Assembly: GCA_950295325.1 (NCBI GenBank)
Contig: OX485804.1
Coordinates: forward strand, 15,066,001-15,130,000
DNA from: Polytrichum commune
Taxonomy: Eukaryota > Streptophyta > Polytrichopsida > Polytrichales > Polytrichaceae
DNA length: 64,000 bases
Reading direction: 5' to 3'
Shown one piece after another: positions 12,916 through 25,249 of the stretch. The notes beneath the pieces were generated by a model, which saw only the letters and a program-made list of their open reading frames with translations, searched no databases and had not been told where the DNA came from. Numbering within the stretch: position 1 is the first letter of the stretch; each line of letters starts with the position of its first letter. A program made the position numbers and the translations under genes.

Positions 12916-15900
12916 TTATATCAATAAATCAAGGCAATAGAGGTAATCATTTCGACAACCAACAAAAATCCTGCCACTCATCATTACTGGTGACGAAAAC
13001 ACTTCACCTGGTAGCGTCACTTGAGCAACTGGTGGAATAAGTTCTGATTTTTTGCTGTCTACTAAAGAATGCGACTTGTCCGAGCTGATGTTAATGTGGC
13101 TCCTCTTTGATGGAGCTTGAAAGACACAAAGTGTCCCAGAAGTACTTGCAACACACACAAGCCTGCAACCACAAAAGTTTAGTTGCTAATGTTACATTCA
13201 GCAGTGCTATACTGCAAGCTGTAGATTGTAGTAAAATTTAACTAAATAACCCAAAAACTTTCATCTCTACTAACCAACGCTAGAGTACAACTGAGAACAG
13301 TGATTCTGCATTGCAGTTTCCTGTTAGCTTCTTGGGATATGGTTTGAATATAATGTATAGCAAGCCTTAGAAGGACACTTTAAGCTCTGCACCCATTTCT
13401 AATAGGATGTGAAACACGCAATTAGTGCAAGATGAATAGCAAATCCAAATTGTGCCTGCAGAGATTATCCTCATAATTTTTGGAGATTGTATGAATATCT
13501 TATTCATCATCAAAGTGAGGTTTCTCGTGCTCAATAACTGGTTATATAGGTCCATCCAAATTATGTTGACAATTGAGCCTAGAATGGTGAACGGATTTTG
13601 AGCATGTAGTCCGATCTCTTTTAAACAAATGATGCCTTTGTGGTGTCATTTCTTAGTTTCACACCTAACCTCACACAACCCAAATTTAGATGTCTGATTA
13701 AGTAACCGAGTGAGGCCCTCATACCATACTCTAAACAAGATCTCCCAGGCTACCTCCCTCTCTCCAATACTTAACCATAATTAAGGTGGAGAATCACAAC
13801 ACTAAGTCAACCTGTCATCACAAAATAAACATGATACTTTGATGTGTGATATTTTCCTCTGATGACTTTCTCTCCATGGAAAGTCTGATGGCTTGTTCTT
13901 TCTATTTTGTGCAAAAAGGTCTTTGAACTTAAACTTGACAGCAAATAATTTGCAGGGTACAACAAAGTGACAAGTTGCATGAATCAATAAGGTACAATTC
14001 CAAATGTTATTACAAATAGGTCATCTTGAGTTGATATTGGATATAGACAAAAAGATTCAGTGGTATACTGCCAAGCAGTCTGTCAGATACACACCTCTTA
14101 GTGAATATCTTGTCTGTGCCATCATCACTGGACAACACCAAATTCTCATCAACATACGCAGATGATGTGATAGGATAGCCCACATTGTGCTTCCATTCAA
14201 TAACTCCATCTTCCTACATCCATTCCATTCAAAAGGATAAGAGTTATGGTAAAGTCTTGGGATCAAACTCCTGGGGAGTTGGCTAAAACTTGAGTTTGAG
14301 AGCTAATCTGTACAGTCATCCAAGTTCCCCAAAGGCTTAATTAACATGCTAAGAGTAGGCTCGGGCTATAAATAAAACCCAGCTTTCTAGTTTGTCATAT
14401 TTCGATCGGTGTGCCAAGGTCTTAATAGAAAAAGTATCTCAAGGAGGGACCAAACTTGGAGGTACTTTACACATAACTCTAATACTAGCACACTGATTGT
14501 TTGATTCTTGGTACATGCAAATCTTCCACTTGCACTAAGTATCTAGACCTTGACTTCAACTCCATGAGCTACGAAACCCAATTCCTGATTGGCTTGCCAT
14601 ACGAATAAAATTAAAAGATCCACCACAAGCACCCAATGAGGAAGTAGAGAGGAGTACCAAGTTAAGACAGTATACATGAGAGTCGCCTGAGCACACCAAC
14701 ACCTGCTCAAAAACATTTTCACCTTGTCAGGAACCCTAGAGGTGGTACAAATTGGGATGATCTCTTGTAATGCACAAATAAAATCAATGTAAGAAGCATA
14801 CTTTGACACACTGATAGACCAGACAAAATATATTCATCTGGGCCATATTTGCCAAGACCAAAGAAGTATACAACAAATTCCATGGCAATAGACTTTACCC
14901 TTTAAGCTCAATGAAACTTTTGATCATGAATTCATTGTTTTGCATACAACACCTTCCATGTTCGGTATGTTTTTGGTGCATGCTTGGAGGCAGTGTGGAG
15001 GTCCAAACAAAAAACATTCTATATAGGTTCATTGAGGGTTAGAGTCATTTTGGGATGCCAAAAGGTGCTAAAAATGAGTATGGCCTTCAATGAACCGAAA
15101 TAGATTGCTTTTCATTCAAATTCAATCACTACCTCCAAGTGCACACAACAAGTGGAAATAAATCATTGATATTGTATACAAAGAAACCAACGGAAAATCA
15201 TAAGGGACCAACTCCCGATGAAATGTCCCACTGAGTTGAGGATTAATCTAGTCACTAGATGACTTTAAGCTTTAACCAGGGTCCATACATACCTGGGTAG
15301 GGAGGGCAGAGGAGATGGTGGCACCAGCAAAAATTGGACCATCTGTTTTAACCTAGCAAATCAATGTGGAGCAATGGTGATTTATTGCACTAAAACTTGA
15401 ATCAAACTCATATGAAAGCTGTAGCAGAGCCAGAGGGTTTGACAGTTCATAGTGCAAAAGAAGCATCAAGGAGTTTATGTTAATTTAACATTGAATATTT
15501 CTTAGTCAATAACAACGGTTTATTGATTCAAATGGGTTTTTAGAAGGGCACAATTAATGGGAATGTGGAGATACCTCCCAAACACGTTTTCCATAGGCGT
15601 TCAGACCATATACGCTCCCATTAACTGATGTGCATATTACTGCTCCCAAGTAAAATAACCACAACAAGGAGATTAAATTTTTGCCAAGTTTTGCTGACTG
15701 AATCTTCATAAGATAAAAACAGTGTTGACTGATGGAAAAAGTTCAATGCTGGTCAAGTGGTTCAAATACATACTCATTTCTGTAGAAGGGTCTACAGCAA
15801 GAGATCCAAAGATTGGTGTCCCAACTTTATATGTCCAGATCACATGAATAGTTGGCTGACAAAGTCCAATTCAGATATCAGTTGTTTTCTGGTAGTCATC

Positions 15901-18900
15901 ATTCTTATTGAGAAAGTAGAAAGTGATTTCACTGGGGATCTATTTCCATACAATCCAATATGAACATGCTTGAATGTAGAGTATTGAGAAGTTGAAGGGT
16001 AAGAAGTACCTTTGATTTGATGGCAATAAGAGTACCATTTGTGGTAGCAATGAAGACAATATTCTTACCCTACACATGTCAAACAAACACCAAACAAACT
16101 TAAGGGAATGTAATTTTCAATCTCTTAAATTCTTTGAGGGGAGGAAATTGCTTCTAAGGTCACCATTACAATCTCAAATACACTTGTGAGCTAATAGAGT
16201 TACACTTTCACTCAATGGGACTTTCTGTCGGGAGTTAGTCCTTTCCATTGGTTGTTTTGCATAAAATATCAATATTTCCTTTCCAGTTGTGGTGCATGCA
16301 TGGAGGTAGTGTTTAAGTTTAAACGTAGAGCAACCTATTTTGGTTCATTGAGGTCAGATTTATATTAGCACCTCTTGGCATGCCAAAATGAGTTTGATCC
16401 TAAATGAACCATTATAGAGATTTGCTGTGCAAACCTTCACAGTACCTCCAAGCATGCACCAAAAACTTACTGAACATGGAAGGTGTGGTATGCATAACAG
16501 CCAACTCCCAATCAAAAGTCATGTTAACAGATAGCTCTAGTAAGCAGGGACAATAAGGGAAAGCAAGGATAATTCAAGTAATATGTAAGAACAAGGACGA
16601 ACATAATGGACTGTTTGCAGCAAAAAAATAAGTAAGCTGGAGACCTCATCAAAAGCAGGGGCTCCAAAAATGCTGCCACCACAGTCATGCTGCCATACAC
16701 ATTTTCGAGCAGATGTGTCCAAGACATATATATGGTGGTCATGTGATCCACACCTGGAAAATAATTTAAGGGCATCAAAAACTTGACCAGTAAACCTTTC
16801 CTAAGTCACCCCTCTTCTCCAGCATCAATTTCTACCATCACACTGATGAACAAGGAATATGCAGAAAAACAGAAAATAATCTCAGTAAACTCAGCTAACA
16901 AGAGTATGCATGAAAATATGACTAGCTGGACAAATAGATCCTCCACTTACCATATCAATCCTGTCCAGGGGTCCAAAGTTGGTTGGCACTTGACCTGCCT
17001 CAAAGTCTCAGTTGTGAGTATTAAAAACCTGATGGCACTCCCGAAAATGATTTGATGCTTAATTGTGATCACAACATTTGGATCACTAATGATGTCACCT
17101 CTAAATTGGAGGAACACTTTGAGATTCACTCATTAGAATGTATAACAGAATGGATGTCACTGAAATACAAGGCCCTGTATAATAAATTTGTTTAAAGAGA
17201 TACTCAGCTTCCACACCTAAATCTTCAAAAACAATGTTAGATTCATATGCAACAATAAGAATTTTGTGAGAATGCCAATGTATTCTACCTCTCCACCAGT
17301 CTCAAAGCTCCACACTACTTGACCATCCCAGAAATCAATGAAATAGATCAACCCATCATAGCAGCCAACCACCACCTGAACATGCACAGAAAGACACTGA
17401 TGTTGAGACATATATTAAAAAAATATAGAATTCAAAAAACAAAATCTCTAACTCCACATTCTCTTAAAAATAAAAGCTCTAATTGCTCGGGAGTTGGTAG
17501 TCTTGCATACAACACCTTCCATGTTCAGAAAGTTTTCGGTGCGTGCTTGGAGGTAGGGTGGAGGTTTGCATGAAGAACATTTGATATCAGCTCATTGAGT
17601 GTCCAATGCATTTCAGCATGCCAAAAAGGTCCTAAAATGAGTTTCACCCTCAATGAACCAAAATATGTTGCTCTTCATTAATATTCAAGCACTACCTTGG
17701 AGCACGCACCATCACAAGTGGAACGATTTTACTGAATTTGTATAGAGAACAACCAATGAAAGAAAATTGGGGACCAACCCCTGATGCAAGGCCCCATTGA
17801 GTTAAACAAGAACTTGACTGCCTTCAAAAGAATCTAAAACCAAATGATTCTGGGGCAAAAAATGATGCCACAATAATGGTTGACTTTGATGAGGAATGTA
17901 GGATACCTCAGATGAGTCTTGGGTTATAGTTGCACTAGATTCAATGCGCCCTCTTAACTGAGCCTCCCAAATTACTTCACCACTGTTGATAAGGCCCACA
18001 TAACTTCAATCATCAGAAATTCAGACTACAAAGACATCCAGCGAGTGCAAATTTAAGTAAGAACCTTTACAGTACATAATAACCTAATAAAGCACAATTA
18101 AAAGAGAAAAGCAACATGTTACTTGAGAAACTTCAATAACTGGGAGAGCACATCATTGACTAATTATTTCCAGCGGGCATTCTGTTTTTTGAAGGTATGT
18201 GTTGTATAAGGTAAATGTGTCTAATCTGGTTACTTTCCTTAATCAGACACCTATATTTATGTGGTGTGGGGTTAGGTGCCGATCTAAGAACAGACACCAA
18301 AAGGACATTTGTTTATGAGAGATTGGACTACATGCTCAAAATTTGTCAACTATTCTAGGTTTAACAGTCAATTGGGAGCCCTAATTGGTCGTTTTATGGC
18401 TCCGGCACTTTTGACTTTGAAAAATCATAGCAGCAAACAGAGGAGCTCAAAAAAATCCACAATTCACTGCTTAGATCTCATATTCCATTCAAAGATCCAA
18501 GAAAGATCTTAACTCTGAAATCCAATTCAAGAATCATGGCAAACAGAAAAAACCTAACCATTTAGGGCACGTTTACCTTAGTTGATTATTATGCAACAAG
18601 GTAAGGAGCAAACCTGGTTGCATCCACACTCAAGAGATTGTGCGAATGAGACCCAATGAAGAGTCGGTATACATTTTTATGCCACACTAATAAAGGTGAA
18701 GCATCCACACAAGATCGTAATGAAACCCTCCAGCGCTCTTGAATGCACCACTTTTTGTTGTTGAGGGTTTGAATTTCCCATGGCACAGTACTTTTGTTAG
18801 GAGGCAAAGTTCCCTCTCTTGATGAAACCATCAAGTGAACCATCCTATTGCACCTTGTAAAGGCCACATCTATAAAATTAGACACACGAGAGGCCCATTC

Positions 18901-21900
18901 TTTGTTTGCTTTAATCTCATCAACTGCAATATGGTAGTCAAGGTGTTTCCTCTTTAGAGAATTCAATTGACATACCAACAAATCAGTACCAGATCGTACA
19001 TCTAGACTGCTTGAAACTTGGTGACTATTTACATGTTCCTGTGTATGATGTACAAAATTTCTATTGACATGATCAATCTCATCTGCGGTCGTCATATCCC
19101 TAAACATTCCATTTTTGTCTCCAATGGCACTATGAAGTTCGATGGCCGATGGATGCGTGTACAAGACCCGCATGTCAATACCAAGAATGTGCGAAGCATG
19201 TGCAGCAGATATAGATGTTCCACCAGCTGAGAAAAAGTCTTCTGTCGGTAAGAGATTCTCTGTTCTCAGGACCCGGGCAAACACCTGAAGAGAATTATGC
19301 TGAAATCTGTTAATAATTTATGCAGAAAACATCTTTCAGAGTAAAAGTAACCCAATAGACTCAACTATACCAAAAAAAAAAAACTACTTCAAAACTGTGC
19401 CTATTTATTGCCAATATGCCCAGGCCATTAGAGTTATCCTCAAACTCAAGATGACGTTTGGCAGAGAGTTGGTTGTTTTGCATACAACAACTTCTGTGTT
19501 TGGTAAGTTTTCAGTGCAAGCTTGGAGGTAAGTGTGGAGGTTTGAACGAAAAACATTCTATATTGGTTCATTAAGGGTCAAAATCATTTTGGCATGCCAA
19601 GAGGTGCTAAAATGACTTTGGCCCTCAATGAACCGAAATAGGTTGCTCTTGTTCAAATTCAAACACTGAGTCTAGGCATGCACCACAAGTGGAAAGAAAT
19701 TATTGACGTTGTATGCAAAGCAACCAATGGGAGACTAACCCCCAACCAAAAGTTCCATTGAGTCAAAGGAACATGCTATTACATAAAAAGATTTGAAAAG
19801 TTTACCCTCCATCCATGCTGGCACTATATCACACACCAATCCTACCTTCTCGCAGTCCTTAACAATGACCTTGTTAAAGAGAAAAAAGGACAAACGAAGG
19901 CAAATTTAGGAGCAACATCAAACAAGACAATTTAAAAGTTAACAATCGCGAGAATGTTAGCAATTCTCAGATTTTGGACATTTACCTTTCTTATGTACTC
20001 AACGCCAGGTAGATCATGTTCTGGAGGACTTTGTGCTGAGCTGGCAACCACGTCTTGTACTCTGAATGTAGTGGCAAGAGTTTTATAATCTGTTTTCCCT
20101 GAATTGATCATGGGCAGATTTGCTAGAAAGACAAAAGTCTCCGGAACCATAACTGGTGGCAGTCTCTCTGCGAGCCATATCTTCAACTCGGTCTCAAGTG
20201 ACATATTTCTAACACCCACGACAGCAATTGTTTGCAGTTCTTCTTGCTTTAAGATGAAGTTAGAATTTTGACCTTCAGGGACCACGTACGCCACCATGGT
20301 CATTTCGTCGCTACCCAGGCGTACACGTGGAATAATCGCGACACTCTTGACTTTTAAGTGTTGCTCTGTGTTGATTTCAATTTCCTCCAATGCTATCCTA
20401 TGTCCTCGAATTTTTATCTGCCGGTCCTTCCTACCAAGTAATACGAAATTTCCATTTGCTAACATTTTGACTATATCACCTGTTTTGAAGACTCGTACTG
20501 ACCTCTCATCAGAAGTTTCAAATTTCCTGAACTTTGTTGAACCCAAATTTCCTATGTTTGATTGCATGAGCTTTTTCAGTTGCCGGTAGACCAAAGATCC
20601 ATCATCCTCATTATCATCAGACAAGTTGATGAATTTTTCCCTTGTGCCACTCAGATCGTCCAAGTAAGAATGTGCAACTCCAAGACCACCAACCCAAAGT
20701 TCACCTTCTTCCTCAATACCTGCTAACTTGCTTTCATCCACAACAATGAAGTAAAAACAGCCTGTAATAGGCTCTCCAATGGGTAATGTAAAAAGTGGAG
20801 ATTTCTCTGAGAATTTTGTAAGAGTGTCTGAATCCTCCAACAAATTTGTGCAATTGAAGCACGATGAATCACCCGACAGCTGCACCAACACAAACACAGC
20901 AAATTTTCTGGGATTGGAAATATAAGTTAAGTGGGTCTAAAATAGACACTATTTTGCCGATAAGCCCACTTCGTCTAGGATATTGAACATGCAATGATTA
21001 GTATGAGATAATTAGCAAATCCAAATCAAAGCCATAGCCATTTTCCTCATTGATTATGGAGCTGATATGAAGATCTAATTTAATATAAAAGTAAAGATTC
21101 TCTTGCTTCTTAAATGATGATTGTGTTAGATATTGAGCCTAGAACAATTGACCAAATTGAGCACATAGGTCAATCCCTTTTCAACACATGTATTTTTGGT
21201 GTCTGTTCTTGAATCCACACCACTCAAATATAGGTGTCAGATTAAGAAAGGTAACCGAATTAGGCCCATTTACCTTAGTGGGAGAGAAAGTAAAGAGGAC
21301 ACATTCACTGCAGGACAGATAATTGATGTCATCATATATTAAGGAGCATGATTATTTTTCTTCAATTAATGATGATGAACTTGCTTATTTCCCGTAATAT
21401 ACTACTTTAAAATAGGCTCATGATGCTTGAAGGGGTGGTATCCTACCTCTGTGCTTCCGTAAAGATTCAAAATAGTGGTGTCGCCTAAAATACTTTGAAG
21501 CTGTTTCCAAACCTCCCTTGGCAAGGGCTCTCCACTGAGAACAAGAACTCGCAACAAGGTTCGCAATTGGTGGCATCTCGATTGCAAGGCAGGAAGTAAG
21601 GCTCGTATTAAAGATGGAACTGCTGTTAGTCGAGTTATCTTGAATTCCTGCAGGTTAAGAAAGACATAATCATGATAGACATGTAAAAAAAACTCTCAGG
21701 CATAGAGATAAAAAAAGATTTGGTACCAAACACTTTGGAGCAATGAATTGGATTATCCACACCAAAGTGACAAACTTGTGGTGATATATGCACTGAACCA
21801 CATAATGTGTAGGTTTCATATTGGTTCTTCGAGGGTCAAACTCATTTTGGCATGCCAGTAGGTGCTAAGATAGTTAGGCCCTCAATGAACTGAAATAGGT

Positions 21901-24900
21901 TGACCTTCATTCAAATTCAAACACTACCTCCGAGCATGCACCACAAGTGGAAAGAAGTTGTTGATATGGTAGGCAAAATAATCAATGGAAGATTATAGGG
22001 ACCAACTACCAAAGGAAAGTCCAGTTGAGTGAAAGGATGACTCTAATTAGATTAATTGAAAAATTCATGATGATATCAATATCTGAGCTGACTTGAAAGT
22101 AAGACACAAATGCACCTTCGGCTCACCTCAATGAATTTGATGAGAGAAAGTAGATTTTCTTTGAGGATGTCGGGAGATGGTATGACCAAGGGCACTCCTA
22201 TGAGCAAAGGGCCAAGTGCCTCCGTTAAGTGATCAACAAATCCAATTGCAGTCTTGAAACAACCCACATCTTCATTTACATGAGGATATGCATTCTCCAT
22301 CCATTGAAGCCTGTTTAACAACCCTGCAGATGGCAACACGTACAGTCTCAACAACAATTCATCTCCTTCAAAATAAACATCATGCAACCACCAGACTAAA
22401 CCACCTTTCAGAACGGTTTTAAGTAGTGTACTTAGTGGGTATTCTCCCTATACAAGCCTCTAGGAGAGTACACACTCAGTGAGATCCTTTTTGGCAAGGT
22501 CTTTCAAGTTGAATCTTGGTAGATGGGTGAAGGCTTTGTCTGAGGATAAGAAACAATGAAGCGACGACTAAGGTATGCGGTCCTTTCATTGTCACTTTTT
22601 TTGGTCAGACAGCTATATTTGAGTGGTGCGTGGTTAGGTGTGGATCTAAAGCGGACACCAAAAAGTCATGTGTTTAAAAGAGATTGGACTGCATGCTCAA
22701 AATTTGTTAAACACTCTAGGCTCAATATTCATCATACTTGGGGGGTTAATGAGCTCAAGAATCTTCACTTTGGTGATGCATAAGATATTCACATGAGCTC
22801 CGGAAATTGTGAGGCAAATGGCTATGGACACGATTTGAAATTGGCAATCATCTCGCACTAACTGAGTTGTTTCCCATCGTAGGAGAAGTGGGTGCAGAGC
22901 TAAAAGTGTCATTTAAGGTCTGCTTACCTTAATGAGAGCTTGCCCACTGGACTATACTTGGCATTCATGCATGTAACTAAGGCTGTTGATACTTGGATTT
23001 ATTTTTGAAGTTAGAATAATAAGAGAACGCCCTTTAACATGCTTAAGAATACTATGTTTGCACTCAATACAACTGAGAAAGAGACAAATCTTTGAGTGAA
23101 TACCTTTTTCAGTTCCACATACGCCCTTCGGAGTGCCTGATGACCCAGAAGTATGAAGGACATAACACCACAATCTTTGGTGTTGTCTGGCACATTGCCC
23201 ATCGTCATCATCAATTCGAATAGCATCATATTCCTTATTGCAACTCTTTATGTAATCTTCCGGTAACCACAAAACTCGACAACCCGCAGCCAATTCCAAT
23301 TCGTGTAACTTTGTCAAATCCAAGCTGTGAGGGGCCCAGAGGGAGTGTTTGCAACCAAGAAGGAGCTCCAGCTTTGCACTCTGAAGTACTCTCTGAAGCC
23401 TTCCCATCGGCCAAGAAGGATCTAAGGGGATAAAAATAAGCCCTGCTTTGAGTATTGCCAATATAGACACCAAATATTCACATGATTGCACCATCCAAAC
23501 ACCCACTCTTTTTGTGACATGCCTAGTCTCCGAGTTTTCCACAGGCGATCTAGCCATCTTCTCATTTCGCACATTGCAATAAGAAGTTGAGTCGTACTTA
23601 AGACGTTTAACTTCATTTTCTTGTGCTTTGGGAGTCGAATTTTGTACAAAAGAAGGGTGTGGGGCCAAAACCTGCTCACCTGCCATGATTGGACCATTAA
23701 GTGCTCCACAAATATGGAGGATTATGAAAACATGATGCTCTTGGCATTTGTAATACAATGCAAGTGACACCTAACTTGCAGAAACACACAATTAAATCCA
23801 TGGTCAAAAGTAAGTGGAAATATCAAGTCCCTGAAACCCCCCACCTTAAACCCTAATCCTCAGCAACTCTAACTCCGTGCTCATTTTACAAGGATCTAAT
23901 ACCTCAACAACCCCACATTCTTCTCTTTCTCATCTACGAGCAACTCCTGTGGTCACTGGAAAATAATTCTCTCAATAAACATTGGCTTTCTAGGGTTTTT
24001 TTGGGAAAGGCCGCAATGCCGCCCCCCCCCCTCACAAAGCCCAAATCCATATTAGCCACCAACTATTAAGAGAAGAGAGTCAACCCTCTAAACCCCTTCC
24101 CACCCTCAAGAATTGAGGGTCAAAGGAGCCTTAACTTTAGAGGGTCGTCTCTCTCTAAATAATCATTGGTGAGCGATCAATGAAGATTTATGATGTACAT
24201 GGATTTTATGTGGGAGATGAATGCAGCATTCACCCAAAAGACTTTGAAAGCCAAATATTGAGAGTCAATTTTCAATGACCATAGGACTTGCTCCAAAACT
24301 AAAACTCACGCCATGCTTGAGAAACCTCAATGCCGTTGACGTTGGAATATAATGCAAGTAGCACATAAAAGTGCATTCTAGGCATACAATCCAGTGTCTA
24401 ACCATGTGAAATTTTTCAAGTCCCTCAACCCAGCACCTTAAACCCTAATCCTTAGTAACTACAAGTCCGTGCTTATACCAGTTTTGCTGCAACCCCAACA
24501 CCTCTCTAAACCCCTTCCCACTTTCAAAGATTGAGGATCAAAGGACTCTAACTTTAGAGGGTCGCCTCCCTCTCAATAATCATCGGTGGGCAATCAATGA
24601 ATATTTATGATATAAATACATGAATTTAATGAGGAAGAGTATGAGGAGACGGGATTGGCCCCAAAAACTTTAAAAGATGCTGATTATCGACAGAAATCAT
24701 TTTACTAAATCATAGCACAAGAAGCATCAAAGTAGGTATGACCCACCTCCAATTCCCCCAGCTGCCAATCTATTGCCTCCTGCTGCAATTGAAACTTCAT
24801 ATCCAAGGCGGATGGCTAATGATTCCACAGCTCCTTGGATCTCCTGAAATGTGTATGTAACATCTCCAATTGGAACCCTAACCCTCTCTCCTGATGCATT

Positions 24901-25188
24901 CAATTTCGCATGAGTAGTTTTAGTTCTTCTACCTTCAGCTGGTGATGACTCAAACTCCTCCACATCAACATCAACACCATCTCTCTCGCTTCTCCCATTT
25001 TTGGTATCATCCTCCTCGGCAACCACCCCACCTTGATTTAAGGTGGCATCTGCAGAGCGTGAGGTGGCATGGATGACAGCAACCTTGTGAGGGTTAAGTG
25101 CTGCGACATGTGAGAACACATGAGCCAGGCAACAAGGCGTGTCCAGCAGGGGCTTCACCATGGAAGAAGAAGAAGAATCATCCTCCAT
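12916..25188 (-). CDS. AAE19: AASDH/AAE19-type acyl-activating enzyme (AMP-binding, carrier, PQQ propeller)
   Basis: Seventeen exons join in frame to 1,324 codons plus stop: 25188-24747, 23679-23104, 22323-22127, 21647-21447, 20879-19986, 19284-18614, 17982-17907, 17375-17289, 16994-16951, 16753-16645, 16069-16010, 15855-15774, 15639-15575, 15352-15293, 14702-14658, 14213-14095, 13162-12916. Visible motifs are adenylation A3 SGSSGTPKG (~325), A5 NLYGSTE (~466), A7 TGD (~606), A8 GRKDRQIKIRGHR and A10 NSGKTDYK; the carrier motif DFFSAGGTS with its acceptor Ser at ~794; then propeller blades from CVDASPLLVW onward. Family knowledge: plant AAE19 and animal AASDH adenylate an amino or carboxylic acid, load it on a pantetheine arm, and have an unexplained PQQ-like propeller. 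No key residue is missing. ATG at 25188 is the first in-frame start. The exon-13 acceptor has an alternative three bases upstream. The symbol is by homology. Confidence 0.9.
13367..13730 (-). repeat. R1 repeat in intron 16 of the AASDH-like gene
   Basis: Minus-oriented R1 with GAAACACGCAATTAGTGC, AATCCAAATTG and CAAATTATGTTGACAATTGA. It is near full length and noncoding. Confidence 0.8.
14927..15238 (+). repeat. Foldback element FB, copy A (intron 14)
   Basis: A ~310-bp element with imperfect terminal inverted repeats around TGTTTTGCATACAACACC. Its centre is palindromic: GGTTCATTGAGGG pairs with the later CCTTCAATGAACC, and GCATGCTTGGAGG with CCTCCAAG. No coding frame. Confidence 0.85.
16211..16520 (-). 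repeat. Foldback element FB, copy B (intron 10)
   Basis: Same family, opposite orientation to the other four copies. It contains CTCAATGGGACTTTCTG, GGTGCATGCATGGAGGTAG, the GGCATGCC centre and CCTCCAAGCATGCACC. Confidence 0.85.
17488..17802 (+). repeat. Foldback element FB, copy C (intron 7)
   Basis: It contains GGGAGTTGGTAGTCTTGCAT, GCGTGCTTGGAGGTAG, GGCATGCC-like centre and CCTCAATGAACC. It ends with CCCCATTGAGTT. Confidence 0.85.
18207..18579 (+). repeat. R1 repeat, variant subfamily (intron 6)
   Basis: TA flanks AGGTAAATGTG at the left and GTTTACCT at the right. The 5' half is standard R1; the 3' half is different and shares AATCATGGCAAACAGAAAAA with the copy at 44503. Confidence 0.8.
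19455..19765 (+). repeat. Foldback element FB, copy D (intron 5)
   Basis: The best preserved copy: GAGTTGGTTGTTTTGCATAC at the left, TTGGCATGCCAAGAGG at the centre, and AAAGTTCCATTGAGT at the right. Confidence 0.85.
20927..21277 (-). repeat. R1 repeat in intron 4
   Basis: Minus-oriented R1 ending ACCGAATTAGGCCCATTTAC with a TA flank. The middle is an AT-rich diverged stretch. Confidence 0.75.
21815..22035 (+). repeat. Foldback element FB, copy E, 5'-diverged (intron 3)
   Basis: The central palindrome (TTGGCATGCCAGTAGGTGC, CCCTCAATGAACTG) and right end are kept; the left arm is hard to recognise. Confidence 0.75.
22571..22929 (+). repeat. R1 repeat in intron 2
   Basis: It starts TA-AGGTATGCGGTCC and ends CTGCTTACCT-TA, so both terminal inverted repeats and TA flanks are readable. 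Confidence 0.8.
23818..24625. repeat. Direct duplication within intron 1 of the AASDH-like gene
   Basis: Two related blocks, about 23818-24215 and 24411-24625, share CCTTAAACCCTAATCCT, CTCTAAACCCCTTCCCAC, AACTTTAGAGGGTCG and an ATCAATGAA-ATTTATGAT tail. The second is shorter. Confidence 0.75.
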
Positions 25189-25249
25189 AGCTCCAGAAAA
25201 TTTGCCAAACTCCAGATTGCCTTGAAGAATTTTGATTGCCTCCACCAAT

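Noticed and set aside
19840-19880. Tiny extra exon between exons 5 and 6 of the AASDH-like gene
   Set aside because: An AG and a GT flank GACTGCGAGAAG here, but exon 5 (…EYIRK) joins exon 6 (VFARVL…) directly in frame and gives the expected carrier-domain start.
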